64,000 bases of DNA from Filimonas zeae. GTDB lineage: Bacteria > Bacteroidota > Bacteroidia > Chitinophagales > Chitinophagaceae. Positions 17,998 through 26,483 of the stretch are shown piece after piece. The stretch is taken from the NCBI RefSeq assembly GCF_014641615.1, contig NZ_BMIB01000002.1, positions 1,240,001 through 1,304,000 on the forward strand, given 5' to 3'. The notes beneath the pieces are model-generated. The model ran no database searches, was not told the origin of the DNA, and was given only the letters and a program-made list of their open reading frames with translations. The translations under genes and the position numbers were made by a program. Within the stretch, counting starts at the first letter, position 1, and every line of letters begins with the position of its first letter.

Positions 17998-19149
17998 CTA
18001 TCTAAGATACACCTGCATTACCCCATATGCACACTTTTCAGGCGTAAAGTTTTGTGCATGTATTCTGCCTTTTTCAATCATCTGCTCAGCCAGCGTAGGT
18101 GTAGTAGCCAGCTGCCACATAGCACCCGCCAGCTCAGAGGGATTATATGGATCAATATAAAAAGCTGCATCGCCACCCGCTTCCGGCAGGCACGATACGT
18201 TGCTGGTAATAACGGGCAAATCGCTGAACAGTGCTTCCAGCACCGGTATACCAAACCCTTCAAATATAGAGGGATATATCATACAGATGGCCTGCTGGTA
18301 AATAGCCGGAAAATCGGCCGCATTGCGGTAAGATGCGTTGTTTTTGGCTGCCGCGTTTTCAGACAGAAAAATCACGTGCTTTTCCAGGTGCTGCTCGTGC
18401 AGATAACGTTGCACCTCCTGTTTGTAAGCACCGCCCTCTCCTATCACCACCAATGGCGGCAGGTCTTCCTTATCGCGCAGCTGCTTTAAAGCCTTACAAA
18501 TACTCAGCAGATTTTTACGCTCAATAATAGAACCTACGTATAAGAAAAAACGTTCGGGTAAATTGTATTCCCGGCGCACACGCAGCTTTTCTGCTTCTGT
18601 TACCATATGTGCAAAAGAGGCATTGCAGCTCTGGTAACAGATATCAATTTTTTGTTCAGGTACACCGTAAAAATCTACAATGTCCTGTTTGGTTTGTTTG
18701 CTTATGGCTATTACCTTATCCGCATTGCGGCAGGCATAGCTGAACTTTTTACGGTATATCTGCACATCCACCGCATTAAACTGCTCCGGATACCGCTCAA
18801 AAATAAGATCATGAATGGTAACTACCGACTGTATGCCGGTTTTCTGAATGCCAATAGGTATTTCATGGCTTAAGCCGTGGTACAGATCAATCTCCAGCTT
18901 TTTCAGATCTTTTTTTACCCAGCTGCTTCTCCATGCCGAGGTGAACAAACCGCCCGGAAAACCTTGCGGGGTAACAACATGTACATTATCAAAACCATCT
19001 GTGTTATACCTTTTAGTAAGCCGGGGAGTACAAAGAAAATACTCGTTATCAGGATACCCGGTAGCAAGAGAGCTTATCAACGTACGGCTGTAATGACCCA
19101 AACCGGTGCCGTTGGTATAAGCACGTTTTGCCTCAAATGCTATGTTCAT
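17998..19149 (-). CDS. Glycosyltransferase family 4 protein
   Basis: GT-B retaining glycosyltransferase of 383 aa. The N-terminal half carries GTGLGHYSRTL and the DLYHGLSHEIP acceptor-domain region. The C-terminal donor domain carries YVGSIIERKN and the family hallmark EGFGIPVLEAL (E-x7-E). VITSNVSCLPEAGGDAA follows. The sugar and acceptor cannot be told from sequence; mannosyl-type transfer to a surface polysaccharide or glycan is typical. It has no membrane segment. A near-match to the -7 box (TACCTTCG) sits 4 nt before the ATG. No polysaccharide cluster surrounds it. Confidence 0.92.
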   Translation of the reverse strand: MNIAFEAKRAYTNGTGLGHYSRTLISSLATGYPDNEYFLCTPRLTKRYNTDGFDNVHVVTPQGFPGGLFTSAWRSSWVKKDLKKLEIDLYHGLSHEIPIGIQKTGIQSVVTIHDLIFERYPEQFNAVDVQIYRKKFSYACRNADKVIAISKQTKQDIVDFYGVPEQKIDICYQSCNASFAHMVTEAEKLRVRREYNLPERFFLYVGSIIERKNLLSICKALKQLRDKEDLPPLVVIGEGGAYKQEVQRYLHEQHLEKHVIFLSENAAAKNNASYRNAADFPAIYQQAICMIYPSIFEGFGIPVLEALFSDLPVITSNVSCLPEAGGDAAFYIDPYNPSELAGAMWQLATTPTLAEQMIEKGRIHAQNFTPEKCAYGVMQVYLR

Positions 19150-19224
19150 GCCGCGAAGGTAAAATATTCACCGGCAATTTTCCGCCATTAACCGGCCACA
19201 GACATACAGCAACCTAAAAACACT

Positions 19225-19254
19225 TTTGCTACAGTAGGCCGCCACGTAGCTTTG
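19225..19254 (+). promoter_or_regulatory. Bacteroidota -33/-7 promoter of the LiaF-like operon
   Basis: TTTG at 19225-19228 and TAGCTTTG at 19247-19254, separated by 18 bp, match the Bacteroidota TTTG/TAnnTTTG promoter with near-ideal spacing. The predicted leader to the ATG at 19280 is about 20-25 nt. It is probably the promoter for the four following genes. Confidence 0.6.
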
Positions 19255-19279
19255 AGGTATCAAAATTCAATTACTACTG

Positions 19280-20101
19280 ATGGATAATTTCGAAGAAAAA
19301 TCTGAACCCCGCCATAATATACTTGCCGGCTTATTTCTGGTGGTAGCCGGCTCTCTGTTTCTGGCTTCTAAAATGGGAGTGCCTATGCCTTACTGGCTGT
19401 TTACCTGGCCGGTACTGTTAATTACTATTGGTGTTTTTGTAGGCATAAAAAAGGGCTTCCGCGATTTCAGCTGGATTATTCTCATCATCGTGGGCGGCCT
19501 TTTTCTGGCAGAGAAAATGAATTTTGCCTTCCACGTAAGGGAATACATTCTTCCGATTGTCATAATAATCATAGGTGTTGGTTTTATGCTTAAACCCAAA
19601 CGTTTTAACAAGCATAATTGCCGCAACGACCGCTGGAGAAAGCATTGGGAAGAGAAGCGGAAACAGCACTTTGAAGGGAAGTACCAGTTTGAAAATGCAG
19701 CGGCGGTAGAAAAGGAAGCCATTTTTACGGAAAAAAAAAATAGTACCGAACCGGTAGACAGCAGCGAACAACTGGATGCAGTGGCAGTGTTTGGAGCAGT
19801 GCGCAAAAAAGTAGTGTCTAAAAACTTTGCCGGTGGAGAAGTGGTGTGTTTTATGGGCGGCGCAGAAATAGACCTGTCGCAGGCAGATATTCAGGGCCCG
19901 GTAATACTGGACATAACCCAAGTATTTGGAGGCACCAAACTGATTGTACCCTCCCACTGGGATTTGAAAGCCGAAATGGCAGCAGTGTTTGGTGGTGTGG
20001 AAGACAAGCGGGTGCTGCACGGTAAATCGGTAGATTTAAACAAAGTAGTAATACTGAGAGGCACTTCGGTGTTTGGCGGTATAGACATCCAAAGCTATTA
20101 A
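19280..20101 (+). CDS. LiaF-like membrane protein (DUF5668 / YvqF family)
   Basis: Inner-membrane protein of 273 aa. Four hydrophobic segments occupy residues 14-105 (ILAGLFLVVAGSLFLAS, LFTWPVLLITIGVFVGI, WIILIIVGGLFLAE, YILPIVIIIIGVGFML). A charged linker and a cytoplasmic beta-rich domain follow, with repeated FGAVRK / CFMGGAEID / VFGGTKL / VFGGVED / VFGGIDI strands typical of the LiaF C-terminal domain. LiaF proteins restrain LiaS-type kinases that sense cell-envelope stress. Here a LytS-type kinase and LytTR regulator follow in the same direction within 400 bp, so a similar sensor-inhibitor role is inferred. Confidence 0.87.
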   Translation: MDNFEEKSEPRHNILAGLFLVVAGSLFLASKMGVPMPYWLFTWPVLLITIGVFVGIKKGFRDFSWIILIIVGGLFLAEKMNFAFHVREYILPIVIIIIGVGFMLKPKRFNKHNCRNDRWRKHWEEKRKQHFEGKYQFENAAAVEKEAIFTEKKNSTEPVDSSEQLDAVAVFGAVRKKVVSKNFAGGEVVCFMGGAEIDLSQADIQGPVILDITQVFGGTKLIVPSHWDLKAEMAAVFGGVEDKRVLHGKSVDLNKVVILRGTSVFGGIDIQSY

Positions 20102-20126
20102 CATTCATACTGTAAACTGATAACTT

Positions 20127-20486
20127 ATGAACTGGTATCTCGCAAAACTGGTATATCGCATTATCTGCGGCGATGGTGATCATACCCCGCAGTTTGATGA
20201 ACAGCTACGGTTAATTGAGGCAGAAGATGGCTTACACGCCTTTAATAAAGCACAGGCCATGGGCGAAAAAGAGCAGGACTGCTTTCTGAACCAGGAACGC
20301 AGCCCCGTACAGTGGAAATTTGTGAATGTGAGCGAACTGCAGGTACTGGAAACATTGGCAGACGGAGTAGAAATATACTCCCGTATTAAAGAGGAAGAAG
20401 ATGCAGACATGTATACACACATGGTAAATATAAGGGCTGCGCACTTGCTGGATAAGCATTCCGACGCCTTCATCAGCTCACTCTAA
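20127..20486 (+). CDS. DUF4288 domain protein
   Basis: Small cytoplasmic protein of 119 aa of the DUF4288 type. It starts MNWYLAKLVYRIICGDG, a strand typical of the family, then has the DEQLRLIEAEDGLHAFNKAQAMG helix and the VQWKFVNVSEL strand. The function is unknown; structurally such proteins resemble small alpha/beta adaptor folds. It sits 25 bp after the LiaF-like gene and 13 bp before the kinase gene, so it is probably part of the same transcript and may belong to the signalling unit. Confidence 0.8.
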   Translation: MNWYLAKLVYRIICGDGDHTPQFDEQLRLIEAEDGLHAFNKAQAMGEKEQDCFLNQERSPVQWKFVNVSELQVLETLADGVEIYSRIKEEEDADMYTHMVNIRAAHLLDKHSDAFISSL

Positions 20487-20499
20487 AACCGGCATACTA

Positions 20500-21558
20500 T
20501 TGAAACCCGCCTTTTCCGACAGTAGTTTTTACCGCAGCTTTTTAACCTGGTGGCTGGTATGCGCCATTATTCATGTGGCTGTTATTTATAACGAACCGTA
20601 TGGTATTTTACTGTGCGTTACCGATAGCATTGTAAGCAACAGTTTGCTTGCTGCCAGCTGCCTGCTTATTATAAACAACATGCGGTATTACCTGCCCCGG
20701 CAGGAAAAGTATTGGTACATACTGGTAATTAGCACTGTGCTGGGAGTAATATGTATGCTGGTTTCGCAATGGCTGTTGATGTTAATAGGCAGCAGCACGC
20801 CGGTATATGCAGCGTTTGTAAAAGATTCCTCAACCATACGCTTTGCTTTTGATACGCTACTGGTAGGTTTTATAGCCATGTTTGGCCTGCTGTGGTATAC
20901 ACAGCGCGAACAAACACAGGCAGCCCGCCGCCAGGCCGATGCAGAAAAAATGACCAGAGACGCAGAACTGTTTCGCCTGCGCGAGCAGTTGCAACCACAC
21001 TTTCTGTTTAACAGCCTTAACAGCATCAGCGCCCTTACCCGCAGCGAGCCTGAAAAAGCCAGGCACATGATTCAGCAACTGAGCGATTTTTTAAGAGGTA
21101 CGCTGCGGAAAGAACAGAAACAATGGGTGCCGCTACAGGAAGAACTGGCCGATTTGCAACTGTACCTGGAGATTGAAAAGGTTCGCTTTGGACACCGGCT
21201 TCAAACCAATATTATTTGCAGCGATGAAGCCTGTAAGCTTAATATTCCGGCCCTGCTGTTACAGCCGGTGGTGGAAAACGCTATTAAGTTTGGCCTGTAT
21301 GATACTACCGATACGGTAAATATTGAATTGCAGGCCCGTGAGGAAAAAGAGGCGCTGATTGTAAGCGTATCTAACCCCTTTGACCCCGAAACCAGCGTAG
21401 CTGGTAAGGGAACGGGCTTTGGCCTGGCCTCTGTTCAGCGCCGCCTGTTTCTGCTGTTTGCCCGGGCCGATCTGGTGCAAACACACACAGATAACACTAC
21501 TTTTACTACAACACTTATTATTCCGCAGATTCATGATAAAGACCATACTGATAGATGA
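20500..21558 (+). CDS. LytS-family sensor histidine kinase (His_kinase/HATPase)
   Basis: Membrane sensor kinase of 352 aa. Four transmembrane segments lie in the first 135 residues, followed by a short coiled coil. The His_kinase motif LQPHFLFNSLNSI (phospho-acceptor His near 167) leads to an HATPase domain with QPVVENAIKFGL and a GTGFGL loop. No extracellular sensor domain is evident. No ATG exists before residue 61, so the start is taken as the TTG at 20500, 13 bp after the DUF4288 stop. Its 3' end overlaps the response regulator gene by 26 bp, the usual arrangement for cognate LytS/LytTR pairs. Confidence 0.92.
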   Translation: MKPAFSDSSFYRSFLTWWLVCAIIHVAVIYNEPYGILLCVTDSIVSNSLLAASCLLIINNMRYYLPRQEKYWYILVISTVLGVICMLVSQWLLMLIGSSTPVYAAFVKDSSTIRFAFDTLLVGFIAMFGLLWYTQREQTQAARRQADAEKMTRDAELFRLREQLQPHFLFNSLNSISALTRSEPEKARHMIQQLSDFLRGTLRKEQKQWVPLQEELADLQLYLEIEKVRFGHRLQTNIICSDEACKLNIPALLLQPVVENAIKFGLYDTTDTVNIELQAREEKEALIVSVSNPFDPETSVAGKGTGFGLASVQRRLFLLFARADLVQTHTDNTTFTTTLIIPQIHDKDHTDR

Positions 21559-22273
21559 TGAGCCCCTGGCACGCAGTATTGTAAAAGAATACCTTCAGGC
21601 CTGGCCCGAGTTTACCATTGTGCAGGAATGCGGAGATGGGTTTGAAGGCATTAAAGCCATTAATGCCCACACGCCAGATGTTATTTTTCTGGATATACAA
21701 ATGCCCAAGATTAACGGCTTTGAAATGCTGGAATTGATAGAAACACCACCTGCCGTTATATTTACCACTGCGTTTGACGAATATGCTATTAAGGCATTTG
21801 AAACCCATGCGGTAGATTACCTGCTGAAGCCCTTTAGCAAAGAGCGGTTTGATAAAGCCCTGCAAAAGTGGCTGAACCAGCGCAGTACTAACACTGTGGT
21901 AGATAACCACACCCTGCTGGAAACCGCTGCACAATCGCCCGCCCATCAGAACCGGGTGGTGGTGAAAGAAGGCAGCAAAATTAAAATTATACCCATACCT
22001 CATATACAATACCTGGAAGCGGCCGACGACTACGTAAAAATTCACACCGCTGATGGCACCTACCTCAAAAACAAAACCATGGCTCATTTTGAGCAATTGC
22101 TGTCTGCACAGCAATTTGTTCGTATTCACCGCTCGTATATTATTAACGTGCAGCTGATTACCCGTATAGATCCTTATGAAAAAGATAGCCACCTGGTAAT
22201 TCTTCAAAATGGCATGCGCCTGCCGGTAAGCAAAAGCGGCTATGTGCGTTTAAAGGAAGCATTGGGGCTGTAA
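21533..22273 (+). CDS. LytTR-family response regulator
   Basis: Two-component regulator of 246 aa. The N-terminal receiver has an acidic pair in ILIDDEP, phospho-acceptor Asp near residue 55 in FLDIQMPKINGFEML, and KP in LLKPFSK. The C-terminal LytTR DNA-binding domain (about 140-245) has IQYLEAADDYVKIHT, the RIHRSYIIN motif and LPVSKSGYVRLKEAL. The ATG at 21533 was chosen because it opens directly on the receiver. It overlaps the kinase gene, which indicates coupled translation, and is the output of the LiaF-like/DUF4288/kinase cluster. Targets are unknown. Confidence 0.95.
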   Translation: MIKTILIDDEPLARSIVKEYLQAWPEFTIVQECGDGFEGIKAINAHTPDVIFLDIQMPKINGFEMLELIETPPAVIFTTAFDEYAIKAFETHAVDYLLKPFSKERFDKALQKWLNQRSTNTVVDNHTLLETAAQSPAHQNRVVVKEGSKIKIIPIPHIQYLEAADDYVKIHTADGTYLKNKTMAHFEQLLSAQQFVRIHRSYIINVQLITRIDPYEKDSHLVILQNGMRLPVSKSGYVRLKEALGL

Positions 22274-22301
22274 CTTTCATGCAGCCTTGATTCAGTTTGC
22301 C

Positions 22302-22309
22302 TATTTTTG
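22302..22309 (+). promoter_or_regulatory. Candidate -7 box for dapD
   Basis: TATTTTTG matches TAnnTTTG and lies 17 nt before the ATG at 22327. A small inverted repeat (CAAAAATTTTG) lies between them. Confidence 0.45.
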
Positions 22310-22326
22310 TCAAAAATTTTGACATC

Positions 22327-23139
22327 ATGGAATTAAAGCAACTGATCCAGGACGCATGGGCCAACAGAGAGCTGCTAAAGGAGAATACCTATTCAGAAGC
22401 CGTTAAAACCACTATTGAAGAGGTTGATAAGGGCCGTTTAAGAGTAGCATCCCCTACCGAAAATGGCTGGGTGGTAAACGAGTGGGTAAAGCAAGCCATT
22501 CTGTTATACTTCGGCATTCAGCAAATGCAAACCTGGAGTGTTGAGCCGTTTGAGTTTCATGATAAAATGTTACTGAAAAAGAATTACGCTTCACTGGGCG
22601 TTCGCGCGGTACCCCATGCCGTAGCACGTTATGGCGCATTTGTAGGCCGCAACGTGGTATTAATGCCCAGCTATGTAAATATTGGTGCGTATGTAGATGA
22701 AGGTACCATGGTTGATACCTGGGCCACTGTAGGCAGCTGCGCACAAATTGGTAAATGTGTGCACCTGAGCGGTGGCGTAGGCATTGGCGGTGTACTGGAA
22801 CCCCTGCAGGCTTCTCCTGTTATTATTGAAGACGGCGTATTTATTGGCAGCCGCTGTATTGTGGTAGAAGGTGTAGTTGTAGAAAAAGAAGCCGTACTGG
22901 GCGCTAACGTGGTACTTACACAAAGCACTAAAATTATTGATGTAAGCGGCGATACCCCTGTTGAAATGAAGGGCCGTGTACCAGCCAGAAGCGTGGTAAT
23001 ACCAGGCAGCTACACTAAAAAATTCCCTGCGGGTGAATACCAGGTTAGCTGTGCGCTTATCATTGGTAAACGTAAAGAAAGCACCGACCTCAAAACCAGC
23101 CTCAACAACTGTTTAAGAGAGTTTAACGTAAGCATTTAA
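22327..23139 (+). CDS. dapD: 2,3,4,5-tetrahydropyridine-2,6-dicarboxylate N-succinyltransferase
   Basis: Lysine/diaminopimelate biosynthesis: transfers succinyl from succinyl-CoA to tetrahydrodipicolinate. It is 270 aa. The N-terminal helical domain contains GWVVNEWVKQAILLYF. The left-handed beta-helix of hexapeptide repeats spans about residues 95-215 (VLMPSYVNIGAYVDEGTMVDTWATVG, abridged here as MPSYVNIGAYVDEGT). GSRCIVVEGVVV and a C-terminal SLNNCLREFNV follow. It is trimeric and cytoplasmic. The ATG at 22327 gives the standard family start; the 10 codons upstream are not expected to be used. Confidence 0.97.
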   Translation: MELKQLIQDAWANRELLKENTYSEAVKTTIEEVDKGRLRVASPTENGWVVNEWVKQAILLYFGIQQMQTWSVEPFEFHDKMLLKKNYASLGVRAVPHAVARYGAFVGRNVVLMPSYVNIGAYVDEGTMVDTWATVGSCAQIGKCVHLSGGVGIGGVLEPLQASPVIIEDGVFIGSRCIVVEGVVVEKEAVLGANVVLTQSTKIIDVSGDTPVEMKGRVPARSVVIPGSYTKKFPAGEYQVSCALIIGKRKESTDLKTSLNNCLREFNVSI

Positions 23140-23163
23140 TTACTACGCGTAATCAGTAAGGTA

Positions 23164-23973
23164 ATGAAACTTAACGCAGGTATACTGGCAGGTCTGCTGC
23201 TTTGCAGCTGCGCCTCGCAAAAGCCACAGGCTACGGCTACTGCCGAAAGTAAACTGGTACCGGATGGTAAACTGTGGGCATCGTTATTTCAGCAGCGGGC
23301 GGCCGAATACAAGGCGCTTTGCCTGCAGGCATATAACATTGCACAGCTAAGGCTTGAGCAGGCCATACGCCAGCGCACTAATGGCAAACCACTGGCTGTG
23401 GTAACCGATGTGGATGAAACCTTTCTGGATAACAGCCCGTACGATGTTAAACAGGCCCTGGCCGGTAAAGACTACGAAAACAACAGCTGGCAACAATGGA
23501 CCAGCCTGGGGCAGGCAGATAGCCTACCCGGCGCACTGCGCTTTTTTAAATACGCAGCCGATAACCAGGTTACTGTTTTCTATATTACCAACCGTGGCGA
23601 AGCAGAAAGAGCAGGCACCACACAAAACCTGCTTAAGTACGGTTTCCCTTTTGCAGACAATAACCATATAATTCTGAAACAACCCGGCAGCCCTTCCAGC
23701 AAAGAAAGCAGAAGGCAGGACGTGTTGAAGAACTATGATATTGTGCTGCTGCTGGGCGATAACCTGGCCGATTTCAGTACCCTGTTCGACAGCAAATCTG
23801 AAGAAGAACGTGCAGCCAATGTACTATCTTCTGCTGCGGAGTTTGGCAACAGATTTATTGTATTGCCTAACCCGGTGTATGGCGATTGGGAAAGTTCATT
23901 TTTCAAACACGAGCCACGGTTTACTGCTGCCCAGAAAGATTCGGTGATAAGAGCCAGACTGAAAACGTATTGA
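23164..23973 (+). CDS. 5'-nucleotidase, lipoprotein e(P4) family (acid phosphatase)
   Basis: Exported HAD-family phosphatase of 269 aa. The signal peptide ends in a lipobox (LLLCSC, Cys near residue 16). The catalytic DxDxT-type motif is VVTDVDETFLDNSPY (about residues 79-93). Downstream HAD elements are YITNR (near 140), a conserved Lys, and LLLGDNLADF with the metal-binding aspartates (around 197). Such enzymes dephosphorylate nucleotides and other phosphomonoesters at the outer membrane or in the periplasm so that the nucleoside can be taken up. It stands alone, 24 bp after dapD, with a terminator behind it. Confidence 0.95.
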   Translation: MKLNAGILAGLLLCSCASQKPQATATAESKLVPDGKLWASLFQQRAAEYKALCLQAYNIAQLRLEQAIRQRTNGKPLAVVTDVDETFLDNSPYDVKQALAGKDYENNSWQQWTSLGQADSLPGALRFFKYAADNQVTVFYITNRGEAERAGTTQNLLKYGFPFADNNHIILKQPGSPSSKESRRQDVLKNYDIVLLLGDNLADFSTLFDSKSEEERAANVLSSAAEFGNRFIVLPNPVYGDWESSFFKHEPRFTAAQKDSVIRARLKTY

Positions 23974-23993
23974 TATTTGCATTTCACTTTAAA

Positions 23994-24021
23994 GAGGCAT
24001 CCGTTGGGGTGCCTTTTTTTT
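23994..24021 (+). terminator. Rho-independent terminator after the e(P4)-type phosphatase gene
   Basis: AGGCATCC-GTT-GGGGTGCCT forms an 8-9 bp stem with a G-U pair, followed by eight Ts, about 20 nt downstream of the stop codon. It closes the plus-strand side of the repeat array. Confidence 0.85.
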
Positions 24022-24068
24022 ATACCAGATATTCTATGATGGTAGATTATCACTATAAGATCAGATTT

Positions 24069-24371
24069 TATAGTTGTAAATTTTCGTTCCATAACTGTAG
24101 AACGAGATTTTACAGCACTAGATTTCGTTCGGCAGTTGTAGACTGGAATTTTACAGCTGCAAATTTCTGTTCTACAGTTGTAAGCCCGGATTTTACAACG
24201 CTAAATTTTCGCCCAACAGTTGTAGAACGGAATTTTACAACTGTAAGTTTTCGTCCGATAGTTGTAGCGCCAGATTTTACAACTATAAATTCCCGTTCGA
24301 TAGTTGTAGAACGAAATCTTACAACTGTAAATTTCCATCCGATAGTTATAAAATTTCGTTCTACAACTTCC
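24069..24371. repeat. Array of about 15 palindromic 10-bp cores with 21-bp period (42-bp tandem unit)
   Basis: The region consists of imperfect 42-bp units, each made of two oppositely oriented 21-bp halves. Cores related to TACAACTGTA / TACAGTTGTA start at 24069, 24090, 24111, 24131, 24152, 24173, 24194, 24215, 24236, 24257, 24278, 24299, 24320, 24341 and 24362. That is a 21-bp step throughout except one of 20. Orientation alternates. Because 21 is a multiple of 3, open frames run through on both strands and spell 14-residue repeats (such as FTTLNFRPTVVERN), but I take these as by-products. The array lies between two converging terminators, so it is probably not transcribed. Confidence 0.9.
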
Positions 24372-24390
24372 CCGATTACCTGGGAAGACA

Positions 24391-24426
24391 TAAAAAAGCG
24401 CCCCATAATATTATGGAACGCCTTTT
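24391..24426 (-). terminator. Rho-independent terminator of dnaK
   Basis: On the minus strand GCGTTCCATAA-TA-TTATGGGGCGC forms an 11-bp stem (two G-U pairs), followed by six Ts. It starts about 20 nt after the dnaK stop. Confidence 0.85.
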
Positions 24427-24445
24427 CATTTTATTTAATCCGATG

Positions 24446-26353
24446 TTATTTTACTTCTTCAAACTCAGCATCGGTAACATGGTCACCTGCATTTTCTGTT
24501 GAAGCTTGTGCTCCACCGTTTGCAGGGCCTGCACCTGGAGCTCCGCCTTCCTGTTGTGCCTTGTAAATTTCTTCACTGGCTGCAGTCCATGCAGTATTCA
24601 GTTCATTTAAGCCGGCTTCAACACCTGCAATATCCTGAGCTTTATGGGCTGTTTTCAGTTTTTCCAGCGCAGCTTCAATAGGCGCTTTTTTGTCAGCAGG
24701 TACTTTATCACCAAAATCTTTCAGTTGCTTTTCAGTCTGGAAGATCATGCTGTCAGCCTGGTTCAGTTTTTCAACTCTGTCGCGGGCTTCTTTGTCAGTT
24801 GATTCATTCGCTTTCGCTTCTGCCTTCATCTTTTCAATCTCTTCCTTGCTTAAGCCGCTACCTGCTTCAATACGAATCTTCTGCTCTTTACCGGTGCCTT
24901 TGTCTTTTGCACTTACATGCAGCAAACCGTTGGCATCAATATCAAAAGTTACTTCAATCTGAGGCACGCCGCGTGGTGCTGGTGGAATACCATCCAGGTT
25001 AAATACACCCAGGCTCTTGTTCTGGTTAGCCATAGGTCTTTCACCCTGTAACACGTGTATCTGTACACCAGGCTGGTTATCGCTGGCAGTAGAGTAAACT
25101 TCAGTTTTCTTGGTAGGAATGGTGGTGTTAGAAGGAATCATGGTAGTCATTACACCGCCCATAGTTTCAATACCCAGGCTTAAAGGCGTAACGTCTAACA
25201 GTAACACATCTTTCACATCACCGGTTAATACCGCACCCTGAATAGCAGCACCTACGGCAACCACTTCATCGGGGTTAACTCCTCTGTTAGGCTTTTTACC
25301 AAAAAACTTCTCAACAATCTCCTGTACTTTAGGTATACGGCTGGAGCCACCTACCAGAATTACTTCGTCAATTTGTGAAGCGCTGTAACCTGCATCTTTC
25401 AGGGCAGCTTCACAAGGTCTTAAACATCTTTCAAACAGGCTGTCGGCCAGTTGCTCAAACTTAGCACGGGTCAGCTTTAACACTAAGTGCTTAGGCACAC
25501 CGTCAATAGCGGTAATGTAAGGCAGGTTAATTTCTGTTTCAGAAGAAGAAGATAGTTCCACCTTCGCTTTTTCAGCTGCTTCTTTCAAACGCTGTAAAGC
25601 CATAGGATCTTTACGCAGGTCAACGTTTTCGTCTTTCTTGAATTCGTCAGCCAGCCAGTCCATAATTACTTTATCAAAGTCGTCACCACCTAAGTGAGTA
25701 TCACCGTTGGTAGATTTTACTTCAAATACACCATCACCCAGGTCCAGGATAGAGATATCGAAGGTACCGCCACCTAAGTCAAACACAGCAATCTTCTGCT
25801 CTTTGTCAGCCTTATCCAAACCATACGCCAGCGCTGCTGCGGTAGGTTCGTTTACAATACGGCGTACATTTAAACCCGCAATTTCACCGGCTTCTTTGGT
25901 AGCCTGGCGCTGTGCATCGTTAAAGTAAGCAGGCACGGTAATAACCGCTTCAGTTACTTCCTGGCCCAGATAATCTTCTGCAGTCTTCTTCATTTTCTGA
26001 AGAATCATGGCAGAAATTTCCTGTGGCGTATATAAACGTCCGTCAATATCTACACGAACGGTGTTGTTATCACCTTTTGCCACTTTGTAGCTCCAATGGC
26101 TGATTTCCTCGGTCACTTCGTCGTAACGGCGACCCATAAAACGCTTCGCACTCATGATAGTGTTGTGCGGATTGGTAATGGCCTGACGCTTGGCAGGATC
26201 GCCCACCTTGCGTTCTCCGTTTTTAAGAAATGCTACTACTGAAGGGGTAGTGCGACGGCCTTCGTCGTTGGCAATTACCACCGGTTCGTTACCTTCCATT
26301 ACGGCTACACAACTGTTGGTAGTACCCAGGTCTATTCCAATTATCTTTCCCAT
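24446..26353 (-). CDS. dnaK: Molecular chaperone DnaK (Hsp70)
   Basis: Hsp70 of 635 aa, full length. The ATPase domain has phosphate-1 [16 protein letters not shown] at the N-terminus, [14 protein letters not shown] near 140, and phosphate-2 [13 protein letters not shown] near 195. Adenosine-motif [11 protein letters not shown] lies near 340. The linker [15 protein letters not shown] begins the substrate-binding domain near 390, and the helical lid ends in a Gly/Ala-rich linker and the tail DAEFEEVK. It binds exposed hydrophobic segments together with DnaJ and GrpE, neither of which is encoded nearby. I found no CIRCE-type inverted repeat upstream. Confidence 0.98.
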   Translation of the reverse strand: MGKIIGIDLGTTNSCVAVMEGNEPVVIANDEGRRTTPSVVAFLKNGERKVGDPAKRQAITNPHNTIMSAKRFMGRRYDEVTEEISHWSYKVAKGDNNTVRVDIDGRLYTPQEISAMILQKMKKTAEDYLGQEVTEAVITVPAYFNDAQRQATKEAGEIAGLNVRRIVNEPTAAALAYGLDKADKEQKIAVFDLGGGTFDISILDLGDGVFEVKSTNGDTHLGGDDFDKVIMDWLADEFKKDENVDLRKDPMALQRLKEAAEKAKVELSSSSETEINLPYITAIDGVPKHLVLKLTRAKFEQLADSLFERCLRPCEAALKDAGYSASQIDEVILVGGSSRIPKVQEIVEKFFGKKPNRGVNPDEVVAVGAAIQGAVLTGDVKDVLLLDVTPLSLGIETMGGVMTTMIPSNTTIPTKKTEVYSTASDNQPGVQIHVLQGERPMANQNKSLGVFNLDGIPPAPRGVPQIEVTFDIDANGLLHVSAKDKGTGKEQKIRIEAGSGLSKEEIEKMKAEAKANESTDKEARDRVEKLNQADSMIFQTEKQLKDFGDKVPADKKAPIEAALEKLKTAHKAQDIAGVEAGLNELNTAWTAASEEIYKAQQEGGAPGAGPANGGAQASTENAGDHVTDAEFEEVK

Positions 26354-26483
26354 ATTGATTTAAATTTCCTTGACGATACATTTCTCAATAGTTATGCCAT
26401 GGCACCAGAAGTGAAAAAATGGCAGTAACCGGGTGGTTGTTATGGCATTGGTATTGTACCACTACAGGCAAAACTGAGGAATT

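Noticed and set aside
23886..24566. Long open frames on both strands through the 21-bp array (226 codons plus, 98 codons minus)
   Set aside because: Both arise because the repeat period is a multiple of three. The plus frame overlaps the phosphatase and dnaK genes and both terminators, and neither has protein features beyond the repeat.
26354..26483. CIRCE or other heat-shock operator upstream of dnaK
   Set aside because: No TTAGCACTC/GAGTGCTAA-type inverted repeat is present; only short GCCAT/ATGGC words were found.
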